From Mucilaginibacter celer (GTDB taxonomy: Bacteria; Bacteroidota; Bacteroidia; Sphingobacteriales; Sphingobacteriaceae): 64,000 bases of DNA. The notes beneath the pieces are model-generated. The model did not search any database. It saw only the letters and a program-made list of their open reading frames with translations, and was not told the DNA's origin. Position numbers and translations under genes: made by a program. This document shows positions 44,577 to 53,965 of the stretch, in pieces (the first letter of the stretch is position 1; each line of letters starts with the position of its first letter). The stretch spans positions 2,108,001 to 2,172,000 of the forward strand of contig NZ_CP032869.1 in NCBI RefSeq assembly GCF_003576455.2. The letters run 5' to 3'.

Positions 44577-44612
44577 GCCCGGCTTACTTAGCAGTTTGCC
44601 GGGCATTTTTTA
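44577..44612. terminator. Terminator between the two convergent L,D-transpeptidase genes
   Basis: A GCCCGGC / GCCGGGC stem (44577-44583, 44598-44604) with a 14-base loop, followed by T-rich sequence on the plus strand. It ends at the stop codon of the convergent gene. Confidence 0.75.
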
Positions 44613-46151
44613 TTTAGCCACAATATTTTCCATGTGTGCATAAAGCACTATATCTAATCCATACACATCCTGCCTGTATTGGATAGCTCCGTTTTCATCG
44701 GCCCAGCAGGTTACATAGGTAATATATATCGGCGTTTTTTTAGGCAGACCGATATTAGTTGGCTCGGGCTTATTAATTACCATATCGTTAGCAATGGTAT
44801 CAAGGTCTGCACCTTCGCCAAACAGGTTTTTTGCCAAACCAAGCGGATCTCCGACACGCACACAACCATGGCTCACCGCCCTCATAGCGTGCCTGAAAGC
44901 TAATTTGTTAGGTGTATCATGCAAATAAACGCTGCTGCGGTTTTTAAACAAAAATTTAATTTTTCCCAATGAGTTTTCTTCGCCGGGGCGCTGTTTAAAC
45001 TCATATTCAAGATTATCAGGCGTAACCTGCAACCAATCTATCGTTTCCGGGTCGGCTATTCTCTTACCATCTTTAAATACATCAATATTTTTGTTAGCGA
45101 GGTAATAGCGGTCATTTGCCGCTTCAACAATGATCTCTTTGGTAGCAATACTGCGCGGAATGTTCCATACCGGGTTTACCTCCACACTGTGAATTATGCT
45201 ATTTAGCAAAGGTGTTTCGCGAGGGTATGGTTTATCAACTCTTGCTGTATCCTCAAAATGCGCCAATGTGTTCTGGTTTTCCATGTTACGGCCCTGGCCA
45301 ACGCAAACCTTCATGTTTAAAACAGATTTACCATCTTCCATCACATCAAGCCGATAATCAGGAATATTAACAATTACGTATTTTGGCTCATACGGTTTGT
45401 TTCTCCAGCGCAGGCGTTCAAGGGCTACCAGTAGGTATCGCTTGCTTTCCTCACGGCTTAAGCCATTCAGCGTAACGCTATCGCGATAAGCTTTCTGTAT
45501 CGCTAAGTACTGAGGGTTTTTAGGCTGAATGCTGTCCAGGTAGGTTTTGAAATTAGCGGTACTCAAAGTAGCCAGCATCCCAACGCTATCCGGGCGGCGG
45601 GTTGCCATAAAGTATCTCGAGTAAAGCTTCTTAGGGTTCATTACGCCGTACTGGAGCGCGTTGGAATACTTTACGAAGGCTCCCGCAGTGAGAATTTCAA
45701 GTTTGGCCAATGTTTCGTAACCCTCTTCGATGGTTTTGATCGCCGCTTTATCCTTAAGTTTAGCTACGAGGGTTTTAATTTCTTCCGTTGGATAAGAGGA
45801 TGGGTCGAGGCCGTGTTCATTTATTCTGCTGATGTACTCAGGTAGCGCGTCCAGATCACCGTTGTTGAGGTGGTTTACCACTAAAATAGGTTCGTATCCG
45901 TTTTTTTTGAAGAAGGATTCGATAACCAGCGGGTTGGCTATTTTCTTTCGATAATTTGCAAATACTTTGTTGAAAACCGGGATGTAATCGGCGGTATCTG
46001 CTTTCTTAAAAATTTCGTTTTTAGTAACCCTGAACATCTCATCGGCTATCACCGAGTGCTTTTTTTTACAGCTTTGTAAGGCAAGCAACAAGACAAAACA
46101 CGTGGAAAGTATAATGGGTAAAAAATGCTTTCTTATAGGGATAGGTATCAT
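44610..46151 (-). CDS. L,D-transpeptidase (YcbB/LdtD-like) lipoprotein
   Basis: About 513 residues from Met 46151, chosen because it gives a signal peptide with a lipobox (LLALQSC). A scaffold domain is at about 90-270 and the YkuD catalytic domain at about 280-450, with YLHDTPNKLAFRHAMRAVSHGCVRV (split over the HD and SHGC motifs) holding the catalytic His and Cys. The domain order matches YcbB-type enzymes that form 3-3 cross-links. It is divergent from the GH26 gene. Confidence 0.9.
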   Translation of the reverse strand: MIPIPIRKHFLPIILSTCFVLLLALQSCKKKHSVIADEMFRVTKNEIFKKADTADYIPVFNKVFANYRKKIANPLVIESFFKKNGYEPILVVNHLNNGDLDALPEYISRINEHGLDPSSYPTEEIKTLVAKLKDKAAIKTIEEGYETLAKLEILTAGAFVKYSNALQYGVMNPKKLYSRYFMATRRPDSVGMLATLSTANFKTYLDSIQPKNPQYLAIQKAYRDSVTLNGLSREESKRYLLVALERLRWRNKPYEPKYVIVNIPDYRLDVMEDGKSVLNMKVCVGQGRNMENQNTLAHFEDTARVDKPYPRETPLLNSIIHSVEVNPVWNIPRSIATKEIIVEAANDRYYLANKNIDVFKDGKRIADPETIDWLQVTPDNLEYEFKQRPGEENSLGKIKFLFKNRSSVYLHDTPNKLAFRHAMRAVSHGCVRVGDPLGLAKNLFGEGADLDTIANDMVINKPEPTNIGLPKKTPIYITYVTCWADENGAIQYRQDVYGLDIVLYAHMENIVAK

Positions 46152-46279
46152 ATTGCTTTGAAGATAGTTAAATATTGCACATGAATAGCAATAGCCATAC
46201 CATAAAACGCCATCCTTTTTAATTATTTTTGAACACATTCGTTTATAAACTTTAATAGTAGTAACCTGTATTAATTAAA

Positions 46280-47290
46280 ATGAAAAAGCTGTTGCCCTTT
46301 GCTTTCATCATGTTATTGCCTTTCATGGCTTTAGCACAGCGTTTTAAACCCGTAAATAAAGAAGCATCGCCTGAGGTAAATAAATTGCTCGGCTTTTTGT
46401 ACAGCATAAAAGGCAAACATATTTTATCGGGACAGCAAAATTACAACAGCGACCGTGACGTTTTTTCAGACAGTGCCAAAGCAATTACCGGACAGTTCCC
46501 CGCGGTGTGGGGTTCAGATTTCATGCTTTGGGGAGATAAAGACCTCGGGCCGGATTTGGTAAAAACGGCCAAACAAAAATGGCAGGATGGCTACCTTGTT
46601 ACCATGATGTGGCACCAGGGCAGGCCAACTGATAACCCTCCGTACGATTGGAAGCAAAGCATCCAGGGTAAACTAACCGATACCCAATGGCAGGAATTGG
46701 TTACCCCTAATACCGCGCTGAATAAAAAATGGCTGGCGCAGATAGATGTGGTTGCCGGTTACCTTAAACAATTAAGAGATGCACGCGTACCCGTACTATG
46801 GCGGCCTTACCACGAAATGAATGGCGTTTGGTTTTGGTGGGGAAATAAAAAAGGTAGCAACGGGATTATAAAACTCTGGAAGATGATGTACGACAGGTAT
46901 ACCAACTATCACCATTTAAACAACCTGATTTGGGTTTGGGGACCCAATGGCCTGCGCGATATTCCATTAGATGAAGCGTATGATTACAAAGATTTTTACC
47001 CAGGTGCCGATTACGTTGATATTTTAGGTGCCGATATTTACCATTTTGATTACGAGCAAAAAGATTATAACGATCTGATCAAAGTAGCCAACGGAAAAAT
47101 CATCGCCCTAACCGAAACCGGCGAATTGCCAAAACCCGAAATACTGGCCGCCCAACCCGAATGGGCCTGGTTTATGGTATGGACAAGCTGGCTGTGGACA
47201 GATAATACACACGAGCGGGTAAAAACCATTTACGGCTTACCGCAAACCCTTAACCATGAAGAGGTAAAAGCCTTGCTAAACAAAAAATAA
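46280..47290 (+). CDS. Glycoside hydrolase family 26 (beta-mannanase-like)
   Basis: 336 residues with a signal peptide (to about residue 19, ALAQ). GH26 features: HILSGQQNYN, PAVWGSDF, the acid/base Glu in LWRPYHEMNGVWFWWG, GADIYHFDY, and the nucleophile Glu in IALTETGELP. Probably an exported beta-1,4-mannanase or mannobiohydrolase. No SusCD pair stands beside it. Its stop overlaps the DinB start (TAATG), so the two are translationally linked. Confidence 0.93.
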   Translation: MKKLLPFAFIMLLPFMALAQRFKPVNKEASPEVNKLLGFLYSIKGKHILSGQQNYNSDRDVFSDSAKAITGQFPAVWGSDFMLWGDKDLGPDLVKTAKQKWQDGYLVTMMWHQGRPTDNPPYDWKQSIQGKLTDTQWQELVTPNTALNKKWLAQIDVVAGYLKQLRDARVPVLWRPYHEMNGVWFWWGNKKGSNGIIKLWKMMYDRYTNYHHLNNLIWVWGPNGLRDIPLDEAYDYKDFYPGADYVDILGADIYHFDYEQKDYNDLIKVANGKIIALTETGELPKPEILAAQPEWAWFMVWTSWLWTDNTHERVKTIYGLPQTLNHEEVKALLNKK

Positions 47291-47805
47291 TGTCTGCCGA
47301 TAAACTACCCGAAGTATGGCTGCGCGGCGCATTAAATGACGTGCCTGCTTTATTACAGCCCGTTGCACACGCTTTGCTGCAAGCCCGCGAGGAGCTGAAC
47401 GAATTGATGACGGGTTTTCCTGATAATTTGCTTTGGGAAAAAGTTGCCGGTATGGCATCGCCCGGGTTTCATTTACAGCATTTAACAGGTGTGCTGGACA
47501 GGCTTTTTACTTATGGTAAAGGAGAGTCATTAAGCGAAAAACAATTGGCGTATCTGGCAGCCGAAGGAAAACCAAATGGCCAAGCGATAACCGTTACCAC
47601 TTTAGTTAATGCTTTTAATAATAAGATCGATGAGGTAATTGGGCAACTTAAAACTACCGATGAATTAGTTTTAACCGAATGGCGTGGGGTAGGGCGGGCG
47701 CAATTACCATCTACGGTTATGGGTTTATATACCCATTCGGCAGAGCATACGATGAGACATTTGGGCCAGCTTATCGTAACTGTAAAGGTGCTTAGGGCGA
47801 GATAA
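47290..47805 (+). CDS. DinB-family protein
   Basis: A 171-residue four-helix protein. The three metal-ligand His are probably in GFHLQHLTGVLDRL (HxxH-type) and HSAEHTMRHLGQLIV. DinB proteins are often thiol-dependent metalloenzymes; the substrate is unknown here. It is translationally coupled to the GH26 gene, with no evident functional link. Confidence 0.85.
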   Translation: MSADKLPEVWLRGALNDVPALLQPVAHALLQAREELNELMTGFPDNLLWEKVAGMASPGFHLQHLTGVLDRLFTYGKGESLSEKQLAYLAAEGKPNGQAITVTTLVNAFNNKIDEVIGQLKTTDELVLTEWRGVGRAQLPSTVMGLYTHSAEHTMRHLGQLIVTVKVLRAR

Positions 47806-47872
47806 TAAGATGGCCGTAAGGTCGCTTACAGAAACGTGACACCTACGGAGTCGGGACGTTTTCATTAAGTCT

Positions 47873-47944
47873 CTATAAACACGTTACTCCTACGGAGTAT
47901 GCTTTGTGTAGGGACATCACTCCGTATGAGTAATGTGTTTATAG
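47873..47944. repeat. REP-like inverted repeat with CTACGGAGT core
   Basis: Two 26-base arms (47873-47898 and 47919-47944) match 24 of 26 when one is inverted, around a 20-base spacer. A further CTACGGAG copy lies at 47843. It sits between convergent genes, as REP/BIME-like elements do. Confidence 0.8.
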
Positions 47945-47998
47945 CTAAGGAAAAAAATAGTTGAGGGCTCCGTTAGGTACCTCGTGTATTCTGCCGAT

Positions 47999-48628
47999 TT
48001 ATGGCCGGCTTTCAGCTATCGTAGCCGCATCTCTTAAGTTTTTTGAACGATAAGTTACTTCTGCATCCGGATGTTTATCTTCCGGATCGTACAAAAACGT
48101 ATCGATACCTAATTCACTTGCGGCTTTTATTTCCGATTCCGGATCATCACCAATAATCAACACGTCTTGGGGCCGGTAATCATATTTCTCCAATATCAGT
48201 GCAAAGATGGCTTTTTTGGTTAGGGGAGAAAGTTCGGGATCAACAATATGAATCGCTTCAAAATCGTTTTCAATATCCAGCATCCTAACTTTGCTCCATT
48301 GCAGTTTGGTAAAGCCGGTGGTAACCAAAAACCTGGTGATGTTTGCCTCGCGGATATGGCTGTAATCATCAAAAGGCTGCATTGGCAGGTTGTACTCGAT
48401 ATTGTTTAACAGCTCAAGTCCTTTGTTTTTTATGTCCTCGCTAAAATTGTGCTTATCGGCAACTTTTTGGTAGGGGATCCGCTTCAGGTCTTCTTTAATA
48501 CTTTGGATGAGATCAATATCATTGATATGCTCATCAAGAAAACTGAACAGTTCATTAAACAAATTGCCGGCAATGGAATTTACCGGGTATATCGTATTGT
48601 CAAGATCTAAAATGAGCGCTTTTTTCAT
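47999..48628 (-). CDS. HAD-superfamily hydrolase (pyrimidine 5'-nucleotidase-like)
   Basis: 209 residues with HAD motifs I LDLDNTIYP, II LVTTGFTK, and IV VLIIGDDPESEIKAA. The cap is small and helical, as in YjjG/SDT1-type nucleotidases. Probably a cytosolic phosphatase; substrate unknown. It lies 10 bases after the MFS gene on the same strand and is likely cotranscribed. Confidence 0.88.
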   Translation of the reverse strand: MKKALILDLDNTIYPVNSIAGNLFNELFSFLDEHINDIDLIQSIKEDLKRIPYQKVADKHNFSEDIKNKGLELLNNIEYNLPMQPFDDYSHIREANITRFLVTTGFTKLQWSKVRMLDIENDFEAIHIVDPELSPLTKKAIFALILEKYDYRPQDVLIIGDDPESEIKAASELGIDTFLYDPEDKHPDAEVTYRSKNLRDAATIAESRP

Positions 48629-48638
48629 AGTATCTATT

Positions 48639-49871
48639 TTAAGGCAAAACCGGCACTTTTTTATCTGTCGGTTTAGACTTTTTCATCACCACGTAACCAC
48701 AGGCTACAAACAGGCAAACACCACCCAACAACCACCAAAGCATTTCGAACCCACCGTAGGCAATTACCTGGCTGCCTAAAAATGGCGCAATGATCTGCGC
48801 ACCGGCCCACGACATGCTGTACAATGCTGCATACTCGCCCCGGTTACGCACGTTCGACCGGCCTATCCAAAACGTATTCATAAAAGGCATGCTCAGCATT
48901 TCGCCAAGTGTAACCATGGTTACAATAAGCAGGGCTACCCAGGGCACATGCGGCATAACATTCAGCAAAACAAAACTGCAGCCGGTAACCAATATGCCGG
49001 ATGCGATGTATGTTAACGGCTGCCTTTTGCCCTCAAGCCAGTTGATCAATACCATTTCTACCAGCACAATCAGTACACCATTCCAGGCCAGCAGGGAGCC
49101 TATAAGCCGTTCGTTAAAATGCCATTGTACTTTGTAAAACACCGGCTGCATAATAAAAAACTGGAAAAAACAGGTGGCGAAAAGTGTAGCCAATAGTATA
49201 AATACCAGGTAAACACCATCTCTGTAGGCCGACGAAAACACCTCATCAAAACCGGCGGCGGCTTCTTTAATAGTTTTTGCCACCTTTGATCGCGGCATCA
49301 ATATCAACAGCAATACGCCTGCGGCAATATTGGTGCAGCCATCAACCCAAAAAAGTAAATGATAATTAATTGAGGCCAGTAATCCGCCTAAGCCACCGCC
49401 AAAAGCCCAGCCTAAATTAGTAGCCAGCCGGTTGAGCGAATAGGAGCGGGTTTTATTTTCCTCGGTGCTGTAATGAGCTATGGCCGTTGAGTTTGCAGGT
49501 CTGAACGATTCATTACAGATGCTCAAAACCAATGTAAAAATGGCCATGCTGATAAAATTACGCTGATAACCAAGTATCAAAAAGAGCAATCCACCGGTAA
49601 GCAAAGCGCCAACCTGCAAATCATAAAACCCGATTTTATTAATCAGTTTACCACCAATAAATCCGCCTGATACAGCGCCAACCCCAAAAATGGCCATAAT
49701 ATAACCCGACTGCTCGATGGTAAAATGCAGTTCTCGGATAGTATAGATAGTCATGAAAGGTACAACCATGGTGCCGCTGCGGTTAATAAGCATCACAATA
49801 CTCAGGTACCAGCTGTTTTTTGAAAGTCCGCTATAGGCTTGTTTGTATAATTGGATAAGAGTGGTAAACAT
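48639..49871 (-). CDS. MFS transporter
   Basis: 410 residues with about 12 membrane segments and MFS loop motifs such as GGFIGGKLINKIGF (residue ~70) and TRSYSLNRLATNLGWAFGGG. It resembles the drug/sugar efflux branch (MdtH-like). Direction and substrate are not determinable. It heads a two-gene unit with the HAD gene. Confidence 0.9.
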   Translation of the reverse strand: MFTTLIQLYKQAYSGLSKNSWYLSIVMLINRSGTMVVPFMTIYTIRELHFTIEQSGYIMAIFGVGAVSGGFIGGKLINKIGFYDLQVGALLTGGLLFLILGYQRNFISMAIFTLVLSICNESFRPANSTAIAHYSTEENKTRSYSLNRLATNLGWAFGGGLGGLLASINYHLLFWVDGCTNIAAGVLLLILMPRSKVAKTIKEAAAGFDEVFSSAYRDGVYLVFILLATLFATCFFQFFIMQPVFYKVQWHFNERLIGSLLAWNGVLIVLVEMVLINWLEGKRQPLTYIASGILVTGCSFVLLNVMPHVPWVALLIVTMVTLGEMLSMPFMNTFWIGRSNVRNRGEYAALYSMSWAGAQIIAPFLGSQVIAYGGFEMLWWLLGGVCLFVACGYVVMKKSKPTDKKVPVLP

Positions 49872-49891
49872 AGCCTTACAAAGATAGGGGA

Positions 49892-50060
49892 TTGAGCTGA
49901 AAGCTGAAGGCTGAAAGCATAAAGCTTTTTATTTGAGCTTAAAGCAAAAGGCCGAAAGCTTAAAGCATCCTATTTAATGCGTTAAGTTTTCGGCCTTTTT
50001 AGCTTTTTGCTTTCAGCCCAATTTTTGCTTTCTGCTTTCAGCCTTCAGCTTTCAGCTCAA
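49892..50060. repeat. Nested inverted repeat of AGCTGAAAGC type, MITE-like
   Basis: Outer arms of 34 bases (49892-49925 and 50027-50060) match 33 of 34 when inverted. Inside are further partly complementary blocks (GGCCGAAAGC, TTTTCGGCC). The right arm contains the last codon and stop of aroC. It may also end aroC transcription. Confidence 0.82.
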
Positions 50061-51146
50061 TTTAGCGTTTTTATTCCTCAGCCAATGATCGGCTAAAACG
50101 AGGGCTGCCATGGCCTCAACAATAGGTACCGCGCGGGGCACCACGCAAGGATCGTGACGGCCTTTGCCCGATATTTCGGCGGCGTTGCCCTGGCTGTCAA
50201 TGGTTGCCTGGTTTTTCATGATGGTGGCAACCGGTTTAAAAGCAACTTTAAACTCGATAGGCATACCGTTGCTGATACCGCCCTGGATGCCGCCCGAAAA
50301 ATTAGTAATGGTATGCACATCGCCCAAATGCGATTTTACAAAAATGTCGTTATGCTCTGAACCACGCATTTCGCTGCCTTCAAAGCCCGAGCCAAATTCA
50401 AAGCCGTGTACGGCATTGATGCTCAACATGGCTTTGCCTAAATCGGCATGCAACTTGTCAAACACGGGTTCGCCAAGGCCAACCGGGCAGTTTTTTACAT
50501 AGCAGCTTATTTTGCCACCAACGGTATCGCCATCTTTACGTACGCTGTCGATAAATTCGATCATTTCTTCGGCCGTGGCCGGATCGGCGCAGCGTACAAT
50601 GTTTTTTTCGCGTTCCTCAATAAACTCCAGCGGATCAGTAATAAACACGTTTGGCGCATTTATCTTGCCCACACTGCTTACATGGGCAACAATTTCGATG
50701 CCTTGTGTTTTAAGTAACAATTTTGCCAAAGCACCTGCTGCTACCCGGGCCGCCGTTTCGCGGGCTGATGAACGGCCGCCACCACGGTGATCACGGATCC
50801 CGTATTTGGTTTGATAGGTATAATCGGCATGCGATGGGCGGAAAACATCCACGTTATGACTGTAATCCTTTGATCGCTGATCTTCGTTAGGGATCAGCAT
50901 TGCGATAGGCGTACCTGTAGTTTTGCCCTCAAACGTGCCCGACAGGATCTTTACCGTATCGCTCTCTTTACGTTGAGTAGTTATTTTTGATTGACCGGGT
51001 TTACGTTTATCCAGTTCGCCCTGAATATAGTCAAGGTCAACCTGCAAACCGGCCGGGCATCCATCAATAATTACACCAATGGCCTCACCATGCGATTCGC
51101 CAAAAGTGGTTATCCTGAATAATTGCCCGAATGAGTTACCTGCCAT
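50052..51146 (-). CDS. aroC: Chorismate synthase
   Basis: 364 residues; last step of the shikimate pathway, converting EPSP to chorismate with reduced FMN. Signatures [18 protein letters not shown] (N-terminal), [19 protein letters not shown] and [20 protein letters not shown] are all present, and length is normal. The stop codon is supplied by a repeat element. It lies downstream of aroA on the same strand, separated by 287 bases that include a REP-like repeat. Confidence 0.97.
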   Translation of the reverse strand: MAGNSFGQLFRITTFGESHGEAIGVIIDGCPAGLQVDLDYIQGELDKRKPGQSKITTQRKESDTVKILSGTFEGKTTGTPIAMLIPNEDQRSKDYSHNVDVFRPSHADYTYQTKYGIRDHRGGGRSSARETAARVAAGALAKLLLKTQGIEIVAHVSSVGKINAPNVFITDPLEFIEEREKNIVRCADPATAEEMIEFIDSVRKDGDTVGGKISCYVKNCPVGLGEPVFDKLHADLGKAMLSINAVHGFEFGSGFEGSEMRGSEHNDIFVKSHLGDVHTITNFSGGIQGGISNGMPIEFKVAFKPVATIMKNQATIDSQGNAAEISGKGRHDPCVVPRAVPIVEAMAALVLADHWLRNKNAKLS

Positions 51147-51301
51147 GTGTTTTTTGGGATTTCACCGATGCGGTTTGATTACACCGATTTGTTTGTCATT
51201 AAGTCGTTTGTCATTAGGTCATTTTTTGAATGACCATTTAGTTTGTCATGTCGAGTAAGTAAAAGCCGCGGCATCTGAAAGTAAAATGGCATTAGCCACC
51301 T

Positions 51302-51386
51302 TGTCATGCTGAGGAACGAAGCATCTTCTCCGCCCTGCATAGCGGCCATGCTTGTCGTAGAAGATCCTTCGTTCCTCAGGATGACA
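51302..51386. repeat. REP-like inverted repeat (TGTCATnCTGAGGAACGAAG type)
   Basis: Arms 51302-51327 and 51361-51386 match 24 of 26 when inverted, around a 33-base spacer. The 51147-51433 gap between aroA and aroC otherwise holds AT-rich filler and partial copies; no gene is seen there. Confidence 0.8.
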
Positions 51387-51433
51387 AAAGATACTACTCA
51401 GTATCTTACGGGGAAACCTTTCAGCTTTTGCCT

Positions 51434-52741
51434 TTATCCTTTCACCTCAACTTCTTCCACTTCAAACCCTTGCTTTTCCAGATCAGTCCAGAAAGCGGGG
51501 TATGATTTATCAACTACCGGACCGTTCTCAAATTCCATTTTTGGAAGAACAAGAGCCAGCGGCGCGAAGGCCATAGCCATGCGGTGATCATGGTAAGTGT
51601 TGATGAAGATGTTATCCGGGATAAATTTTTCGCTGCAATCTAAGGTGTAAACTTCATCTTTTTCAATCAGTTTAACGCCCATTTTGCCAAGCTCGGTTTG
51701 TAAGGCTAAAATGCGGTCGGTTTCTTTGATCTTTAAGGTTTCGAGGCCGGTAAATGATGCTTCGTGGCTTAAGGCCGCGCATACAACAATTACGGTTTGT
51801 GCCAGATCGGGGCATTCTTTCAAATCAAATTCGCGGCGGGCGATAGGTTTGTTCTCCTTTTTCAAGTGAACGCCGCCATCTTTAAACTGCGAGGTGATCC
51901 CAAAGTTAGCCATAATCTCGGTGATGACGCTATCACCCTGTAAACTGTACGGTGTAAGGCCCGTTAAAAACAGTTCGGCCTCATCAGCCAAAGCAGCAAT
52001 AGCATACCAGTACGAAGCTGCGCTCCAATCCGGCTCAACGCTTAACGTTGTAGTTGCAAAATCCTGCTTGGCTATCGAAATTACGTTGCCTTCCCAATTG
52101 TGTTTAATGCCGGCGGTTTCTAACATCGCTAAGGTCATTTCAACATACGGGCGGGAGGTTAAATCGCCTTCAATGTGTAATTCCAAACCTTCGGGCAAGC
52201 TTGAGGCTATCAGCAACAATGCAGTAATGTATTGGCTGCTGATATTGCCTTTTATGCTGATTTGATTGGTTTGTTGTTTAAAGCCACCTTTTAATTTGAT
52301 GGGAGGGTAGCCGTCGTTTTCTTCATAATCGATATTGCCGCCCAGCACACGTAAGGCATCAACCAATATGCCTATCGGGCGCTCTTTCATGCGTTTGCTG
52401 CCGGTTAATATCACTTCATCTTGCTGAATAGCATAGTAAGCAGTAAGGAAGCGCATTGCTGTACCGGCAGGACCGATATCAACGATATCCGATTTGCAAT
52501 TTTCAATTTCGGAATTATCCGGAGAAGCATCGCCCGCTAAAATCTCCTGATTCTTTCTCAAAATTCCGGCAAGCAACACAGCATCAGCAGCATCAGATAC
52601 ATTCTCAACCCTTACCGCGCCCCTGCTTAGCGCCTCGATGATGAGGGCACGGTTACACTCACTTTTTGAACCGGTGAGGTTAACCGTACCATTAACGAGT
52701 TTGTTGTTTCTTTTAAGAATGATGTTTTGCATCATTGTCAA
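51434..52741 (-). CDS. aroA: EPSP synthase (3-phosphoshikimate 1-carboxyvinyltransferase)
   Basis: About 435 residues; joins PEP to shikimate-3-phosphate. Motifs: GSKSECNRALIIEALS near the N-terminus, AGTAMRFLTAYYA, and LETLKIKETDRILAL; the C-terminus contains YHDHRMAMAFAPLAL. The ATG used could be 52741, 52735 or 52732. It lies one base after the DAHP synthase-chorismate mutase stop. Confidence 0.96.
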   Translation of the reverse strand: MTMMQNIILKRNNKLVNGTVNLTGSKSECNRALIIEALSRGAVRVENVSDAADAVLLAGILRKNQEILAGDASPDNSEIENCKSDIVDIGPAGTAMRFLTAYYAIQQDEVILTGSKRMKERPIGILVDALRVLGGNIDYEENDGYPPIKLKGGFKQQTNQISIKGNISSQYITALLLIASSLPEGLELHIEGDLTSRPYVEMTLAMLETAGIKHNWEGNVISIAKQDFATTTLSVEPDWSAASYWYAIAALADEAELFLTGLTPYSLQGDSVITEIMANFGITSQFKDGGVHLKKENKPIARREFDLKECPDLAQTVIVVCAALSHEASFTGLETLKIKETDRILALQTELGKMGVKLIEKDEVYTLDCSEKFIPDNIFINTYHDHRMAMAFAPLALVLPKMEFENGPVVDKSYPAFWTDLEKQGFEVEEVEVKG

Positions 52742-52742
52742 A

Positions 52743-53873
52743 TTAAGCGTGTGTAAGTTTTTCTGCAGCCTGACCCTGACCAGCTTCTGCGTTCATGATC
52801 TCGGTTTGGCGACGGATAGATTCACTGTGAACTAATTCGAGTAATTTTTCGGTAAACTCGCCGCTTAATTTTAAGGCTTTACCATAAGTAGTACGTTTTT
52901 GCAGGATCTCGTCCCAACGGCCAACTTGTAAAATGGTAATGTTGTTATCTTTTTTGTACTGACCGATTTTTTCGGCAATCTGCATACGCTCGGCAATTTT
53001 CTGGATTACCAGGTCGTCAATTTTATCAATCTGGTTACGCAGTTCGGCCAGTTTATCGTTTACATCAGCGTTTTTAACTTCGGGTTTACGTAGAGCTAAG
53101 TGGTTGATGATATCGGCAAGGGCAGCAGGGGTAACCTGTTGTTTGGCATCAGTCCATGCTACACTTGGGTCGATGTGCGATTCGATCATCAGGCCTTGCA
53201 TATCAAGGTCTAAAGCTTTTTGCGAGATATAACCAATCAGGTCGCGGTTACCGGTAATGTGGCTTGGGTCGTTAATGATAGGCAATTCAGGAGCCAAAGT
53301 TTTAAGGCTGATGGCAACATCCCACATTGGTTCGTTACGGAAAGCAGATTTTTCGTAAGATGAGAAACCGCGGTGAATAGCCGCCAGTTTAGTGATACCC
53401 GCGTTGTTAATACGCTCTAAAGCACCAACCCATAACGAAAGATCAGGGTTTACCGGGTTTTTAACCATTACGGGCACGTCAACACCTTTAAGGGCATCGG
53501 CAATTTCCTGAACGGTGAACGGGTTAGCAGTTGAACGCGCGCCTACCCAAAGGATATCAACACCGGCAGCAAGGGCTTCTTCAACGTGTTTAGCAGTTGC
53601 AACTTCTACAGCAGTTGGAAGGCCGGTTTCTTCTTTAGCGCGTTTTAACCATTCCAAACCAATGCTACCGATGCCTTCAAACTCGCCCGGACGGGTACGT
53701 GGTTTCCAGATGCCGGCACGTAAAGCCGAAATTTTACCTGTTTGGGCTAATAAATGAGCGGTAGCTACTAACTGCTCTTCGGTTTCGGCACTGCAGGGGC
53801 CCGAAATTACTAATGGTTCGTTGTTGGTTTTGATCCAGCTGCTAAGCGGTTGGATGTTTAAATTTAGTTTCAT
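52743..53873 (-). CDS. Bifunctional DAHP synthase / chorismate mutase
   Basis: 376 residues. The N-terminal type I-beta (KDO8P-synthase-like) DAHP synthase domain (about 1-265) has ISGPCSAET, GIWKPRTRPGEFEG and NDPSHITGNRD. The C-terminal chorismate mutase (about 280-365) has LRNQIDKIDDLVIQKIAERM and IGQYKKDNN. It supplies both the first committed step and the branch step to prephenate, so with PheA it leads to phenylpyruvate. It lies 92 bases after pheA on the same strand. Confidence 0.95.
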   Translation of the reverse strand: MKLNLNIQPLSSWIKTNNEPLVISGPCSAETEEQLVATAHLLAQTGKISALRAGIWKPRTRPGEFEGIGSIGLEWLKRAKEETGLPTAVEVATAKHVEEALAAGVDILWVGARSTANPFTVQEIADALKGVDVPVMVKNPVNPDLSLWVGALERINNAGITKLAAIHRGFSSYEKSAFRNEPMWDVAISLKTLAPELPIINDPSHITGNRDLIGYISQKALDLDMQGLMIESHIDPSVAWTDAKQQVTPAALADIINHLALRKPEVKNADVNDKLAELRNQIDKIDDLVIQKIAERMQIAEKIGQYKKDNNITILQVGRWDEILQKRTTYGKALKLSGEFTEKLLELVHSESIRRQTEIMNAEAGQGQAAEKLTHA

Positions 53874-53965
53874 TGTGTTTTGTATTAAACGGCTGGTTGT
53901 AAAGCCGATAGTTTTGTTAAATTTTATTTATGCTGATCTTTTTTGGTTTCTGTTTTATCGCAGAG

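Noticed and set aside
47820..47945. Possible CRISPR array from repeated CTACGGAGT
   Set aside because: Only two to three copies, in inverted orientation with unequal spacers and no cas genes; it is a REP-like hairpin.
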